A DNA stretch of 64,000 bases from Megalonaias nervosa (lineage: Eukaryota > Mollusca > Bivalvia > Unionida > Unionidae), in NCBI GenBank assembly GCA_016617855.1, contig JAECUM010000808.1:124001-188000 (forward strand), read 5' to 3'. This document shows, piece by piece, positions 1 to 12,704 of this stretch (the first letter of the stretch is position 1; each line of letters begins with the position of its first letter). The notes beneath the pieces are model-generated. The model made no database searches, had not been told where the DNA came from, and worked only from the letters and a program-made list of their open reading frames with translations. The position numbers were made by a program, and so were the translations under genes.

Positions 1-599
1 GAGAGACATCTTGATGATGAAACTGTTAAATCCTCAATCTGAAAATAAGACCACACCTCCCACCAATATTAACTGTTGATAATGCACAAATGTACAAAAA
101 GTGACTGCTGTATTTCGCTTTCAACTAAAATGGGCTTGAAAATAAAAAACTGAGTGAAGTACTCAAAGATACAAATAAGATCACTGTGACCTACTTTAGC
201 TGATTTGTGGTACTCATCTAGATGCATCTAGAAAATTGTATTGCTCTGGGGCTAACAGTGCAAGTGGAACTGATCTAAAGGAACAAAAATACTGAAAGGA
301 GCATCTCGTTATAAGAATTTTAGGTATGAAATTTTAAAAAATAATAAATTACAAAACATAAATAGTCAATGGAGATCTTGTTCAGGCAAGGATGGGTTGA
401 GGGGTGAGTCATTTCACCTGATCATGGATGGGATAGTCATCTCATGACAGCACTACAAAATGCATATAATGTAATCAACATCAGACAGAATAAAAATGGT
501 GGAAGAGTACAGGAGTAAACACAAAACAATGCCTTCATTCGTTTGGGAATTTCTCAGAATAGTAACTGGAACTACTGTTAGGTAATTCAACACAGAATA

Positions 600-1080
600 A
601 TGTAAAATATCTCATATAAAATGGAAATAATTTGATCCAAGTGTGAAATTGGAATTCTTGAAATACAAAATTGAAATTTCAACCACCACTGTGTAATTCA
701 AAAGTTAAAACCTGAAAACTCGTCGAACAAAATTAATCTATAGCCACTCAACCACTGTTGTGTAATTGAATAAATACAATTTTAAAATGCAACACATCAA
801 ATGTAATTTTCAACACCAACAGTTGAATTCAACATGTGAAACTGGAATTCTCGATATACAAGATTGAAATTTGACAACCACTGTGTAAATTCAACAGATA
901 AAATCTTAAAGCTCAACACAGAAATGGAACTTTCAGTCACTTCTGTATAATTCAACAGATAATGTTGCAAAACTCAAAATATGAAATAGAACTTTAAATA
1001 CCAACACATTGACTCAACATGTGAATTGGAATTTTCGACATGACATTGAAATTTCAAATGCAACTTTCTCATTGAACTAG
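600..1080. repeat. Degenerate minisatellite, GAAATTTCAACCACTGTGTAATTCAAC type
   Basis: Units of roughly 60-70 bases built on 'ttgaaatttcaaccacca', 'ctgtgtaattcaacagat' and 'aacatgtgaaactggaattctcga' recur with many mismatches. Bases 1-600 are similar AT-rich sequence without clear units or genes. Confidence 0.6.
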
Positions 1081-1129
1081 CTTGTGTCCAATATAGCATC
1101 TCACACCCATAGGTTTATATATGCAGAGG

Positions 1130-1800
1130 ATATGCGCTTTAATGGGAATTTAGTGATGAGCCTATAACTGGAATTACAAACTGAGGCTACATTGTTTCTT
1201 TGTTAGAAGTTACTGAGCTAGTAATATGGGGTCTAACGGGAATTAACATTATGCCATAGGGTTTACATCGTGGGACACTTTGGATTCAAATGGGAATTTA
1301 ATATTAAGGGTATATTGTTAGAAATGATTAACCTCATATTTAGGCTCAAACGGGAATTTAACATTGAAGGTACATTGTTAGAGCCTTAGAAGTGATTTAC
1401 CTCAGAAGGGGTTGCATGATAATGTTAGCAGCAGATAACCCCAAAAGTGAGTAATTTAAAGGGTAAAACAGAATTTAACATTGAAGGTACATTATCACAG
1501 TGTCAGAAGTGATTGACCTCAAATGGGGTTACATGTTAATATTGTTGCAAGTGGTTAACCTCAATAAGTAAACAATTTATAGGGTCAATCATGAATTAAC
1601 ATGATGCTGTAGGTTTATATTGTGTGACACTATGAGGTCGTATGGGAAATGTAATGTCAGTGTGGGGATTGTTTTAGACCGTTTCCATGTTTCCATTTTT
1701 ATTTATGAGGTCAAATGAGAATTTAACATGGGAAATACTTATGCAACACTATGAGGTTATACAGGAAATGTAATATCAGTGTGGGCATTGTTTTAGACTG
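1130..1800. repeat. Degenerate minisatellite, GGGAATTTAACATTGAAGGTACATTG type
   Basis: Repeated phrases 'gggaatttaacatt', 'gaaggtacattgtta' and 'gaagtgattgacctcaaatgggg' form a decayed tandem array. The core GGGAATTTAACAT(GGGGTC) is also found at 41750-42530 and, inverted, at 25540-25645. Confidence 0.65.
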
Positions 1801-1807
1801 TTTCCAT

Positions 1808-2070
1808 TGTTACGTGTAGGCTCGTATAAAAGTAACGAAGAGAGTGAAGTCAACAAGCTTTGTAAATTAAACAAAATAATTTATTTCCCTAGAAAACAAG
1901 GTAAAAATATGAAATAGGACTTACAGTTTGTGAATATAATCCAAAAATTAATCCTAGAATTCAAAAATATAAGTCCTATCTTGAAACAGTTCTAATTGAA
2001 TCCAGGTTCGAATCTCGATGAAGTTCCAATATGGAAGGCGATGATGTCCTCTATAACCAATTTGTGTTGA
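1808..2070 (+). mobile_element. Truncated LTR fragment
   Basis: Starts TGTTACGTGTAGGCTCG and matches the 5' part of the solo LTR at 56384-57357, including 'caagctttgtaaatt', 'aataatttatttccctagaaaac' and 'cagttctaatt'. Similarity fades near 2070 and no matching 3' end was found, so this is a 5' LTR piece left by a deletion or an old divergent copy. Confidence 0.6.
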
Positions 2071-3128
2071 TGTGTCGACAGTTCCTTGTTGAGTCACCAA
2101 GAACATAATTCTGGCTTTTGAATTCCGAATAAGTTAGTGAATGTCTGTGTCCAAGTATTTTGTTGAAGAAGAGTATTTTCCAGGATGAATAAATTATTTT
2201 AAATATGAAAATCAACTCAAATGGCAACAACAAGACAAATACCTTGAGCCCAAAGGTATATTTTTACGACTGATCAAATCCATTAGAAAATGTCTGTTTT
2301 AACCCATGATTTTAGATCACATGATGGCTCACGTGACGGGGCTATGTGATCACTAATTTGAACAGCGCAGTAAAAAAAAAGGCCATTTAGCACATAGCCT
2401 AGAATAGCCCTATCTAAAAATCAGATTCTCACGCTGAAAATGAATAATAAAAAAGTCTGTTTACAACATGGCTAACACGTGGGCCAAACATGACATTGGT
2501 AATAACCAATCATTTTCACATAGTGTTTACAAATCTCATAACCAAGGTGAGCTAAAAATAGTAATAAAGCAACACTTTTGCGTTCAGAAGACTGAATTTT
2601 CCAAAAAAAATATCAAATCCCGTGAAAATTATCATTACAGCAAAATGTAATGAAACAAAAATAAAGTAAAAAAATTTTTTTCAATCTAATACACAAGTAA
2701 TTAAATTACATGTAAGTAACACCATGTTTACATTTTTAAAGAAACTGAGTGACCAACACACCATTCTTGCTAACCAACAAAAATGTAGATTGACCAATAC
2801 CCAGTAATCGACTCTCAGACACCCTACATTTATTATCAGGCAGAAAATGAATTTGATTTTGGACAAGGTCAAGTCCAACATACGATGTTACATTATCAAT
2901 AGCATATAATGAAATAAAAATATATATAGAAATAAAATAACTAACAAACATTGCAAATTAAATATACATAACATTACTGTAATGTGTTTTGCTCATGCTT
3001 CTCCTGCTTCTAAAGAATGCTCCCACTTTTTGTTTTCTTTTCTCTCAGGACACTATAGACCAGTGTTCTTTATCTTGACATTGATAATGGATATATTTAC
3101 TATTGTCTCTCTGTTCTGCTGTCTTACA
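2071..3128. other. No gene recognised
   Basis: AT-rich sequence with only short random open frames. No conserved protein, RNA gene or repeat was recognised on either strand. Confidence 0.5.
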
Positions 3129-3129
3129 G

Positions 3130-3202
3130 GTTACTTTTCTTTGACGATGCGGACATTCTGGAGCCCAATGCAAGCATGCCAACCATAATGCTTTTGGTGT
3201 AA
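3130..3202 (+). CDS. Possible terminal host exon (24 codons)
   Basis: A pyrimidine-rich stretch ends in a textbook acceptor (ctgtcttacag, AG at 3128-3129). The following frame is open for 23 codons (peptide includes FFDDADILEPNASMPTI) and stops at TAA 3200-3202. Three AATAAA signals follow within 95 bases (3274, 3280, 3288) with T/GT-rich sequence after them. Upstream exons would lie to the left but none was recognised, and the protein family is not known to me. The arrangement acceptor, acidic low-bias peptide, stop, poly(A) is the only host-gene signal in the window, and chance is possible. Confidence 0.3.
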
Positions 3203-3273
3203 TCATTGTGCTTTTTTTCATCCATTTTAAACTCGCCTGTCATGGATTCCGCTTTTCAGGTATGAAAAAATTA

Positions 3274-3293
3274 AATAAAAATAAAGCAATAAA
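3274..3293 (+). terminator. Cluster of AATAAA polyadenylation signals
   Basis: Three AATAAA hexamers in 20 bases, followed by 'tgttctgtttgtcatttttgtc', a plausible downstream GU/U-rich element. It would terminate the candidate exon at 3130-3202. Confidence 0.35.
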
Positions 3294-3299
3294 ATGTTC

Positions 3300-3779
3300 T
3301 GTTTGTCATTTTTGTCATGGTCTCTTTAATCCCTCTCATATAAATTTGAAAATGTTCTAAAAAAAAGGAAGACTGCTGCATAACAATAGGATAACAGTAC
3401 ATTTGTCCATCATAGATGAACATGTACTTTCCTTATTTTCTATTTATAGCAACTGTATTTCTTCAGTTTGAAACTTTGCCTGACATTCATTATATTGATA
3501 AAAGAGTACATTGGTGGACCAGTCTGTAGTTTTAAAGAAAATTCTGCCAGATATTAAACGAAACAAGCATAAATGGTGCGACTTGTGAATGTTCTGTGAC
3601 TGAAAAATGTTAGAGCAAATGGATCTTTTCAAATTTCAAAACATATCAGATCAGAAAAAGGACATATTAACACCATTTTACAAATCTGAAGAGAAGAATA
3701 TGAGTCGTGCAGTGTGATCTCTAAACATGAAATGTAATTTTATAAATGCCCAATAGGTTTAACATTATGTGTATCTACA
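3300..3779. other. No gene recognised
   Basis: AT-rich unique-looking sequence; nothing supportable on either strand. Confidence 0.5.
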
Positions 3780-4220
3780 TCCAATTTAATGGAGTGACAA
3801 ACATGCAGTTGTCCAGTATCCAAAATCCAGTTATCAGTAACCATCATCCACACTTTACCATCAACATTCCATTTGGAGTGACCATTGCCTAATTATCTAC
3901 TATCCATCATACAGTTACCTATTACCCCAAAGCCATACTATACCATCAACAAGCCATTTGGTGTGAAAGTCACCCAGTGATGTACTATTCAACACAAAGT
4001 TGTCTGGTCCAACACGTTTGGATTGACCATTGCTCAGGTATTTAATATCCATCTCTTAGTTATATGCTATCCAACATCCAAGCTTTGCCATCAACATGAT
4101 GCTTGCAGTGGCCAACACCCAGTTATTACTATCAAGCACAGAGTTATCTACTACCCAACACTCGCACTATATCATCAACACGCTGCTGGAGGGACCAATA
4201 CCACATTTACTATCCAAAGA
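3780..4220. repeat. Degenerate minisatellite with CTATCCAACAC core
   Basis: Phrases 'agttatctactatccaacac', 'ccatcaacatgcc' and 'tttggagtgaccattgcc' recur about every 60-65 bases. The CTATCCA(A)CAC core is shared with arrays at 24850-25510 (opposite strand) and 42910-45375. The 144-codon frame crossing this block is a repeat translation. Confidence 0.55.
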
Positions 4221-4489
4221 AAAGTGATAGGAATGTACACAGACTATACTTACAAACACACAAATATGTTACAACTAGAGTTGCACAAAGACACAAGCAA
4301 AGATGTTAAGAAAGGGAAATTAAATCACACACTGTCACACACAAGAAGGGTAGGAGTACTTACACATACTAGACCCACAAATATACTATATATACCATTA
4401 CAGAAGAGGATAAAGGTGGCTAGGATATTCTGCACTTTTATTTGTTTACTATCATAAAGGGTGTTGACCATTTTGTTTTGAGAAAAAAT

Positions 4490-4750
4490 TTAATACTCGC
4501 ATGAAATCTATTTGAAAATTGTGTTTCTTTAATTTTCAATGTCAATGTTTTTTAATTTTAATTTTTAAAATTTTAGTTTTATTTTCATTTTCAAATTTAA
4601 CTTTTCATGTTTTTTTTAATTTTCTATGTTCATTTTCAATTTTGTTTATTAATGCTCATTTTCAGATTTAGTGTTTCAAATAGTCATTTATTAATTTTCC
4701 TTTTCAGCTTTCCTTCTCAGTTCTTTTAAGGTTTTCTTGACATAAAGACA

Positions 4751-4796
<46 letters not shown>
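4490..4796. repeat. T-rich low-complexity tract ending in (AT)n
   Basis: 'tttcaattttcattttcaaattt'-like words from 4490 to about 4735, then an uninterrupted AT dinucleotide run of about 44 bases from 4753. Bases 4221-4489 hold nothing recognisable. Confidence 0.7.
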
Positions 4797-4798
<2 letters not shown>

Positions 4799-5083
4799 CT
4801 ACTGGTAATATTGTACAACTGGTAATATTGTACAATATTTCAGCCACAAGACAAAAGTAAATATATTTCTAGACCATTATTTTTGTCAGTTTAAAATGAA
4901 AGGAAGAATGTTAAGAAAATAGAAAATTGAGAATAGTGAAAGAAATGTTTTTACATGCATATTTTAAAGATATATGGCAAAATAAGCAATTCTACAAAAC
5001 AAATGAGAGTATGCAAATATCAGCATACTCATTCACACATACATATATGTGCAGTCACATATACACATCATCCTACACATACA

Positions 5084-5112
5084 TGTTTATATATATATAT
5101 ATATATATATAT
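5084..5112. repeat. (AT)n microsatellite
   Basis: Uninterrupted TA repeats. The flanks (4800-5640) contain no recognisable gene. Confidence 0.85.
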
Positions 5113-5636
5113 GCATACCCATACATGCACATATCCTATGTACAGTGTCAATAACCATTACATTTTCTACGTGAATGTTAAAAGCAGCAATCTTTTTGAA
5201 CTGAGGCAAACCTGGCTTGTCTCTAATAAATCTGCCATTATGAATATATTGTTTTGCAAATAGAATTGTCAGATTAACTATATTGTCAGCCAAAGTTTTT
5301 TCTTTAGTTCCATTAAAAATACTTCTATTTGCAAATTCTAAATTATTTGTATGACTGCACTTACCTTTTATCCATTGCAAATTATCATTTTCAAAATAAT
5401 CTTAAAATAAATCTTAATTATGTAACAATACCAAATGATAAGAGAAATTGTCTCTGCATGTAACTGTCATTGAAATTTTTAGCAATTTATTTGAAAAGCA
5501 ATTTTAATTTTTTTAATCAAATATGTATTATTTCAATAAAGATTGTGGTTTTTAAGACTTGTAAAATCCATTGCATTATATATATTGTACATTTCTTCCA
5601 ATATTTGAAAAATTTTGTTTTGTTTATTATTCTATG

Positions 5637-5639
<3 letters not shown>

Positions 5640-5707
<68 letters not shown>
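5640..5707. repeat. (AT)n microsatellite
   Basis: About 34 TA units without interruption. Confidence 0.9.
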
Positions 5708-5709
<2 letters not shown>

Positions 5710-6816
5710 TATCATGTATTAGAAAGTTAAATTGTGTTAAGATATTTATCTGTAATCATAGTATTGATTTATTGTAAAGGTGATTTTGCTACCAACTTCA
5801 TGCATTTTAAAAGTTAATTTAGAAACAAGAAACCTTTTAAGACATGGAAGATAATGCAATTACTACAAATTGGTGTCAGTCTGAAATGCTGAATTTTTAA
5901 CCACTTTTGCCAAACCACTGACTTACTCAATATTATTTACACTCTATTCTGAAGGATAAAAAACCCAGAATTGTATAAATTTGGTAAGCTTGAAAGAATA
6001 TAATTATTTTTTTATTTCAAGTTTATCATTACTTGGAGTGACACCTATGAGTCAAAACATTTCATAACAAGAATTGATTGGGGTAAAAATAATTTCATAA
6101 CAAGTCATGATAAAAATCATCTCATAGCATAACATACTAAAAGGACAGAGTTCATCTGGGATAACTCTGATTCCTTTGAGAAATGCATTCGTAGGCAAAA
6201 TTCTATATAATGTTTTCAGCTGCATCTATCTAAGATTTGGACATTTTTAAGTTTTGTATGTTAACAAGACACATTTATGCCAGTCATCATCTTCTAAATT
6301 GCCAAATTCAAAATTTCATTTTCTTCTAGAATTTATATTGTTTCCAGTCAGTTTTTCAAATATACATCTATGTCCTGTTTTATTTCTTATAGTGGTATTG
6401 AAAGCAAATATTTATACAAGGTTATGGCAAATTTGAATAAAAAATTAATACCAAATTTATTTTTTATGACTTTATAGCTGAATGTATGCCTTGCAAATCT
6501 ATTAAAATAATGCTAATAGAAAATCTGTTTTTAAAACTATCAAAATCTAATGCAGGAACCATCCTCATTTAGCAAATCATACACAAGTGTAATGCCTTTC
6601 TGAAAAAAATGTTTGTTATACACTTTTTCACTTATTGTAACACAAGGATTAAACCATATTTGTGTTTTTAAATATTGTTCAGCTGTGACTATTTAATGAT
6701 CTAGTTAGCTCTAAATATGCTTCAAAGACATCTTGCCAAAAAGGATTCAGATCATTTTTTGCTGAATTAAGAAAATCTGTTCCACATGAAATTAAATTAT
6801 CAATACAGTATTTGAT
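5708..6816. other. No gene recognised
   Basis: AT-rich, short random frames only. Confidence 0.5.
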
Positions 6817-6954
6817 ACAGAAATTTATAACAAACTATTCCATTTAGATCGACAGAAGTTTATAACAAACTATTCCATTTAGATTGACAGAAATTTATAA
6901 CAAACTATTCCATTTAGATTGACAGAAATGTATTGCAAACTATTCCATTTAGAT
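6817..6954. repeat. Four tandem copies of a 35-bp unit
   Basis: The unit GACAGAAATTTATAACAAACTATTCCATTTAGATT is repeated four times with one to four changes per copy; the last copy has 'gtattgcaaac'. Near-identity shows a recent local expansion. Confidence 0.85.
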
Positions 6955-7009
6955 TCATCAGGTAATGTTCTCCTAACCCATATAATTATCAGTGCATTCA
7001 CAAACTTAC

Positions 7010-7270
7010 AGTGGACTAGTATTTAGAGCATCCACCTCGGATGCAGGCGGTCGCAGGTTTGAATCCTGGACGAGTAATACCAAAGACTTATAAAAACAGT
7101 ACTAACAGCTGCCTCGCTAGGTGCTCAGCATTAAGAGGTTAGTGTTAGGACTGGTCAGCCTGGTGTCAGGATAATGTGATGTCACTTTAAACTGCCACAC
7201 TGCAGACATCATAGCGATATCACTGAAATATTGTTAAAGTTAGGTTAAAATCCAAATCACACACACACTA
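7010..7270 (+). mobile_element. tRNA-derived SINE, family 1
   Basis: A tRNA-like head has an A-box region 'ggactagtatttagagc' and B box GGTTTGAATCC. It is followed by a body nearly identical to the copy at 25836-26035 ('taccaaagactta', 'ctgcctcgctaggtgctcagcatt', 'ggttagtgttaggactggtc', 'gtgtcaggataatgtga') and a short CA-rich tail. The next 450 bases contain no gene. Confidence 0.8.
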
Positions 7271-7719
7271 ACTTAAATACAGTACATGTATATCACTGAT
7301 ATTTAATCCCCTGATAGTCCTTCACACAGTTATTTCGTTTGATTTTGTCCTTTGTCCCATGCTATTCAAACTTTCAAAGATTGTATTTAGTTCACTATGA
7401 GCCTATTTGGATGGATTAGGTTATCAGTTTTCCTTCCAAATGGAGTTTAAAACCTCATATTCTACTGAATTAGCAGGTTTCTTAATATCATGAAATTTAG
7501 ATGGATAGTGAGAAGTTGTAGTTTTTTTTTAAAGTTAGTTGAAAACTTCATGCCTAAGATAACAAACTCAGTACAGCCCCAAATAATATCATATTCTGAT
7601 AACTATTTCCAAACTACTTATATGGGTTTTTTTCAATATATATATTAAGACCAGAACATTTGGAATATTGATATAAAAGATGTAAAGCAGACATTTGAGA
7701 TATCTCAAAAATGTCAGTT

Positions 7720-8320
7720 TGTTAAATTGTTATAAATTTTCATTTTTAATTTTGCTTTAAAATTTTCATTTTCAAATTTGGTTTTTCAAATTTCACTTTT
7801 CCAATTTTTATTTTTAATTTTCGCTTGCTATTTGCTTATCAATTTTCAATGTTTGCATTGTCAATATTTGCTTCATATTTGTACTTTAATTTTCATTTTC
7901 AAATATTTGTTCTTCATTATTCATTTAATTTTCAGTTTCAGTTTCAGTTTTGCACGTTTAATTTTTATTTTTGTAGTTTTTGTTTACATTTTTCATAACT
8001 TTAAATTTAAATTTTATTTTTCTTATTGGATGGTTTAAGTTTCTGGTTTTTCATTTTTAAATTTTCTTTGTTGTTATTTTCAATTTAATTTGAATTTTCA
8101 TTTTGAATTTTGTTTTCAATTTTCATCTCAATTTTCATTTTCAAGTTTCATTTTTCTATTATTGATTTTCATTTTTTAAGCTTGATTCTTAATTTAAATC
8201 TAATTTTTTAATTTTTAATTTTAATCTTTGAATTTGATTTTAAAAGTTTTGTTTTGGTTTAAAATTTTTCATTTTAAATTTGGTTTTGAAATACAATAAT
8301 TTTTTTATTATTTTCGTTTT
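7720..8320. repeat. T-rich low-complexity tract (TTTTCAATTTTCA words)
   Basis: About 600 bases of 'ttcaattttcattttcaaattt' variants, like 4490-4735. Open frames here encode only F/I/L-rich junk. Bases 8321-8862 hold nothing recognised. Confidence 0.7.
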
Positions 8321-8862
8321 TAATTTTATGGTGGGGATATTGCTTTGGATAACAAAAATATTTTTGCCAACCAGAGATTGACAGAAAGAAAACATTTTTT
8401 GTTCGAGGTTGAAAATGATAAGCGTTAGTGGCATAGCAGATAAGTACAAAATAATGAATCGTGCATGCCAATAGGTGATAAACGACTATAATCCAAAAAG
8501 CCAGCAAGCATAATCTTCCATATTCATAAATTGGATGGAGAGAAAGGATGTTAAGCATGATATATTGAGTGTTTGTACACGTTAGGAAAATAATATTCTA
8601 TCAATAAAATACAGTGGGCTTTACTGTGTACACAAGTTATACCTACAAAACAGTCTTATGGTTTAATTTTTAAATTTTTTTTAAAGTCACAGACATATAC
8701 AGTCCTTTCTACAATCACTTATATCTCATGAAAAAGAGATCCAACTCAAATGATTAACAAATGAAACAAAAACAATATCCCTTCATTATAATTACACCTC
8801 TTGTGTAATAGTTTTTATGTTTGTGGTTATAGTGTGTAAGCACTACGATTGATTTTAATGCA

Positions 8863-9290
8863 GTTGACATCATCCTCTATAAATTGGAAAATATGAAAGT
8901 GTTAAAGGGAACTTTCTACTTGCAAGAGTTAGGAGTCATAAATGACGACGACTGCATGTACGATGTCTAAAGCATTCTCAATCGAATAAGACAAAGTTGG
9001 AAAATATATACACCAAGAAGTGAAAATTGTTCGGAAGGATATCCACCCAGTCTCAATTATTGGATTGCCGATTCATAGGTCTTTAAGTATAAAAAGAAGT
9101 AGAAGTTGTGATCATGTCATTAAACATGGCTACATCTCTTTCTCAAAGTCCATCTTTTCAAGAACTAACAGAAACAACAACTACTGTGGGTGTGGTGTCG
9201 ATCAGCTTTTGGAAATTTGAGATTGCAAGGAGATACAAATAAACAATTGTGGAGTATTTTACTTGACAGTTGTGTTGGTTATCAATAGGA
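8863..9290 (+). mobile_element. Element D fragment, left direct copy
   Basis: About 430 bases closely matching 17668-18124 in the same orientation, running from 'gacatcatcctctataaa' to 'ttggttatc'. The segment holds two overlapping remnants: a small frame starting MKVLKGTFYL at 8894 that shifts into one containing KIVRKDIHPVS, and a second small hydrophobic frame around 9126-9220. Neither is a known family to me. It abuts the left inverted repeat of element A within about 6 bases, so A sits between two copies of D sequence. Confidence 0.75.
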
Positions 9291-9295
9291 TTAAA

Positions 9296-9477
9296 AGGGC
9301 GGTTCCGGACACAAAAACACAATATATTTTTACTCTTGAACGTGATTCGGAACTCAGTAGGTGTGCTCGGATGCGTTTTAACCTATAACCCGACTACCAC
9401 TGATGTGTAGCCAATGTGAAAATATCTGTTCTAGTTTTGAAAATGAATGTCATGCCCAAAACGTCATCCCTATCTCC
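9296..9477 (+). repeat. Left terminal inverted repeat of element A
   Basis: AGGGCGGTTCCGGACACA (9296-9313) is perfectly inverted at 17649-17666. Similarity continues inward through 'ctataacccgactacc' and 'ttttgaaaatgaatgtcatgccc' to about 9477. Such TIRs are typical of Maverick/Polinton elements. No 6-bp target duplication is visible (ATTAAA left, GAGACA right). Confidence 0.9.
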
Positions 9478-9599
9478 CGACTATCGCTTTTGTCCGCTAA
9501 TTTTGTTTACATCAATCCGAGATCAACCAGTAAATAATCTTTATCATCTCCTCTAGTATTTTTATCATACCAAAATTAACCCACTTTGTTGAGCGAGTA

Positions 9600-12190
9600 T
9601 GTAAAAAGGCTATGACAATTTGATCTGATCGTGCTCATGTGAGAAAACATTTTAATTTCTCTTAACGCCGTCAAATAAGGAGAATGCGTGAGAGATTTTT
9701 TTACATATTTTTTATTCCTTTGGCGCGTTTTTTTAAACATTCCCGCCTGCTAATTTGACCAAATACATTTTACTTCATAATCCGACAAATTCCGCTATAG
9801 GCACCGAGTTAGTCTCATCCTTAAATTTTCTAATTAGCTTTTTGTTTGAATCATCTTGAAATTTCCTCGTTTTAGGCTAATTCAAAAAATCGAATAAATG
9901 TTTGTTAGAGAACACATCCTCGGTTTTAACCTTATAACATAAACTGTCCGTGTCGGTGAACAGCAATTTAGCTTTGTCGCCATATCGCGATTTTGATGTG
10001 CCCGAAATGAACATCATACATAAGCAATTTGGATAAAACCGTGAAACCGCAATAAATTGGTTTGTTCATCACCAGTTGGGTCTTTTCCGGTGTATCGTTA
10101 CTAAATTTTCGTCAAAGATTTTCATGCTGACAAACGTGGGATCAGCTATTAATTTATTTCTCCGCACGACGTCGTCAACCAACTTGACATCTACTCGTTT
10201 TCTAATATTTTCCATTGTTTTGCCGAACACCGAGTTGTTCATCAACATGTAAAAAATCTTTCTCAAATCACCCGTGGCTAACGTCCTTTGTGAGGTGTTA
10301 ACACCAGCAAGGATCTAATCCGTAATAATTGAGACGCACGTCCCTGAAATTTCAAAACATCAACAAGCAGCAGCACATCTGAAGTTAAATATCAATCGTG
10401 ATAATCTCTAATGGCGGTCATCCAAAACACATCCCATCTTTTTAGTGCATGAGTGTAATCCGCCTCAGTAATATTGGAATCTGTCAAGAAGCTGTAAAAA
10501 TCCTCTTTGGGTGTTAAATATGATTTCTCAAATTTGTTCCAATCATTCAGCAACTCGTTGGGATAAACCCTCTTGCGCGTGAAATATTCTGTATGATCCC
10601 CATAGTTTTCGTTGATGTGCTTGAACTGTTTGGTGTTTTTGACGAGGTCGTCTAACGATGCTGCCATAAACTGAAAACTATTGATGAATTTTAATTTGCT
10701 TAACAAGAACGACATGCATTTTTCCATGTTGTTAGTGATACATTTGATTTTTTTGCCTAAATTTTCCAAAACATTTAACGAGTAAGTGTGAATCGTATCC
10801 GTGCAAATTATACATCACTACAGGAACAAACCCACCCCCACCCCCACCCCCCTTTTTTAAAATGTAAATTGCACAGACTGTGAGCAGCTCCTCAATATTT
10901 GCGGTGTAATGACAATGGTCCCGCACACGATCATTACCCGTTAATTTTCTGCAGATTGAGCAATCCACAGCATTATCGAAATCGATCTTGTTTTGCTCGG
11001 ATAAAATCATTTGAGCCGGTAATTTCGATTCTATTTAATTCAGTTCTGACAGTAAATCTCGCACGTGCTGTACGACGCAATCCGGCTCACGATACAATTT
11101 CACTTCGGAATTGTCATTTTCATTGATGCACACGATTTTGTACGCAAAACTACATGACAAATGTTCTTGATACGAGATCGTGCACGATTTGTCAGCTGTA
11201 TGACCTGATGCTCCACCGGCATAATCAGCGTTAAAAAAATCAGCATACACTACAAAAGGAATCCTCATTTGACAATGAAATTTTTAAAGGTTATTTTCTG
11301 TTCATTTTACTCTTTGGGAGGTTTCATCACCATGAGGCTGACACAATAAAGACCATGATCGTTTAAATGTTTTGAGTTGTAAAAGCGGATTGACATATTT
11401 TTGCAAAAAAAACCCCCAAAATAACAAAACATTTGGCATTTCTATTTGGATGCATGCCCTCTCCTAATCTTCGAAACGTTTTTAATCCAAGAATAATGAC
11501 CGTCCTTGTTATCCTTGTGGACGTATAAGAGATCAGTGCAAGTTTTATAATCCCCAGCACCGAATCAGTGCAAGTTTTATAATCCCCGGTACCGGCTAAC
11601 CTGAGCAAGTAAACATTATCGTTATACCCGAACAAATTAATTCCGATGTTATTTGTTTTTCAGATTTTGAGGTGTCGTTGATCTGTACTGGAAATTTAAT
11701 CCCGGTAAAATTTAATATGTTTTTGTAGGCTTTGTAACGGTTTATCTGGTTGGGGTATGTTGCCGCGGGATAAGGTGCGGATAATACTGCCCAGATAAAA
11801 CATTGGTTATCGTTATTTTTGACTTTAATAAAAGCTTGACTTGCAATGGCAACCATGAGCTTGGCCAGAGCGGATTGTATTTGGCCGTGTTGACGATTAA
11901 TCCTGCCACCACTTCCATGACCCACCCAGAACCACGCTGATGAAATTATCTATATGCTGAACTACATTTTCGTAAAGCGATTTCACGTCGACATTCGCCG
12001 CGTTCAAGAGAGCTCGCTGGCGTGTAGCAAAATTAGATTTTATCTCATCCTCGATCATTTGTCTAAAGACCACCTGTACGATCACATTAAATTTAATGCT
12101 GCGATGTTCCTCCAACTGAGAAGCCAAAACCCTTCCTATACTTGCTTCCGACCTAGCAGCGACATCATCGATCGGAACAGTATCTTAAAA
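9600..12190 (-). pseudogene. Family-B DNA polymerase (Polinton type), decayed
   Basis: This is the replicative polymerase of element A and is clearly homologous to the gene at 58736-62231. Reading down the minus strand: an N-terminal helical region (12190-11900), the WAVLS...NFTGIKFPV segment (about 11800-11690), a zinc-finger remnant (about 11500-11400), ExoI-like IPFVVYAD (11260, with FF where DFE is expected), a CxxC...DHCH endonuclease VII-like finger (about 10950), ExoII-like NLHGYDSH (about 10800), then motif B LMNNSVFGKTMENIR (about 10240). An internal deletion near 10300-10380 removes motif A. Motif C is reduced to VHRHGQF-like sequence near 9960. Many frameshifts; non-functional. Confidence 0.9.
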
Positions 12191-12455
12191 AAGCATCAAA
12201 GCTCTTATCGAAACAAAAAAAAAAGCTTGGAATCGTCTGAATTTCTTTGCTTATACAGTACTGATTTTCTTTAATTGGTTGTGCGCAAATTGCGTATCAA
12301 TTGAATAAAATGAATACAGTATAAATAATGAACCCAGCAATAATTTTACGGCCTCCGAATTGGACACATCCGCCTAAACACACACTTCGTTCTATCGTGA
12401 TATCGCGTGCTCATATCCAAACTACAGAGGTAACAATGAGCGTACATTATATTAT

Positions 12456-12680
12456 TCAATGATTTTGTTTGAAATGATTGCATTTCCATAAATTGCAATG
12501 CATCACATAAACAATTCTTCCCGATATGATGTCTTTAGACACCACCCGAGATTTTGTTGCACCACACTCCTCGAACAGAGAACTAATCATTTTACGATTG
12601 CTTTTGGCTGTGACCTCCATCTCCTCCACATTCCCCGTCTTCGTCCTGCATCTAAAACACCACGAGTTGTTGCTGTTCAT
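12456..12680 (-). pseudogene. DUF5679-like zinc-ribbon protein remnant
   Basis: A 74-codon frame starting MNSNNSWCFRCRTKTGN. The first CxxC (CFRC) is intact, followed by the KSNRKMISS segment; the second pair has decayed to EECG where CxxCG is expected. The N-terminal half matches the proteins at 54288 and 28095. In sister elements this ribbon precedes the PLA2 domain, which is absent here, so only the N-terminal part survived. Function in the family is unknown; metal binding is inferred from the cysteines. After residue 50 the frame is probably spurious. Confidence 0.65.
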
Positions 12681-12704
12681 TTCTGCTTATATTCTTAAGT
12701 GTTT

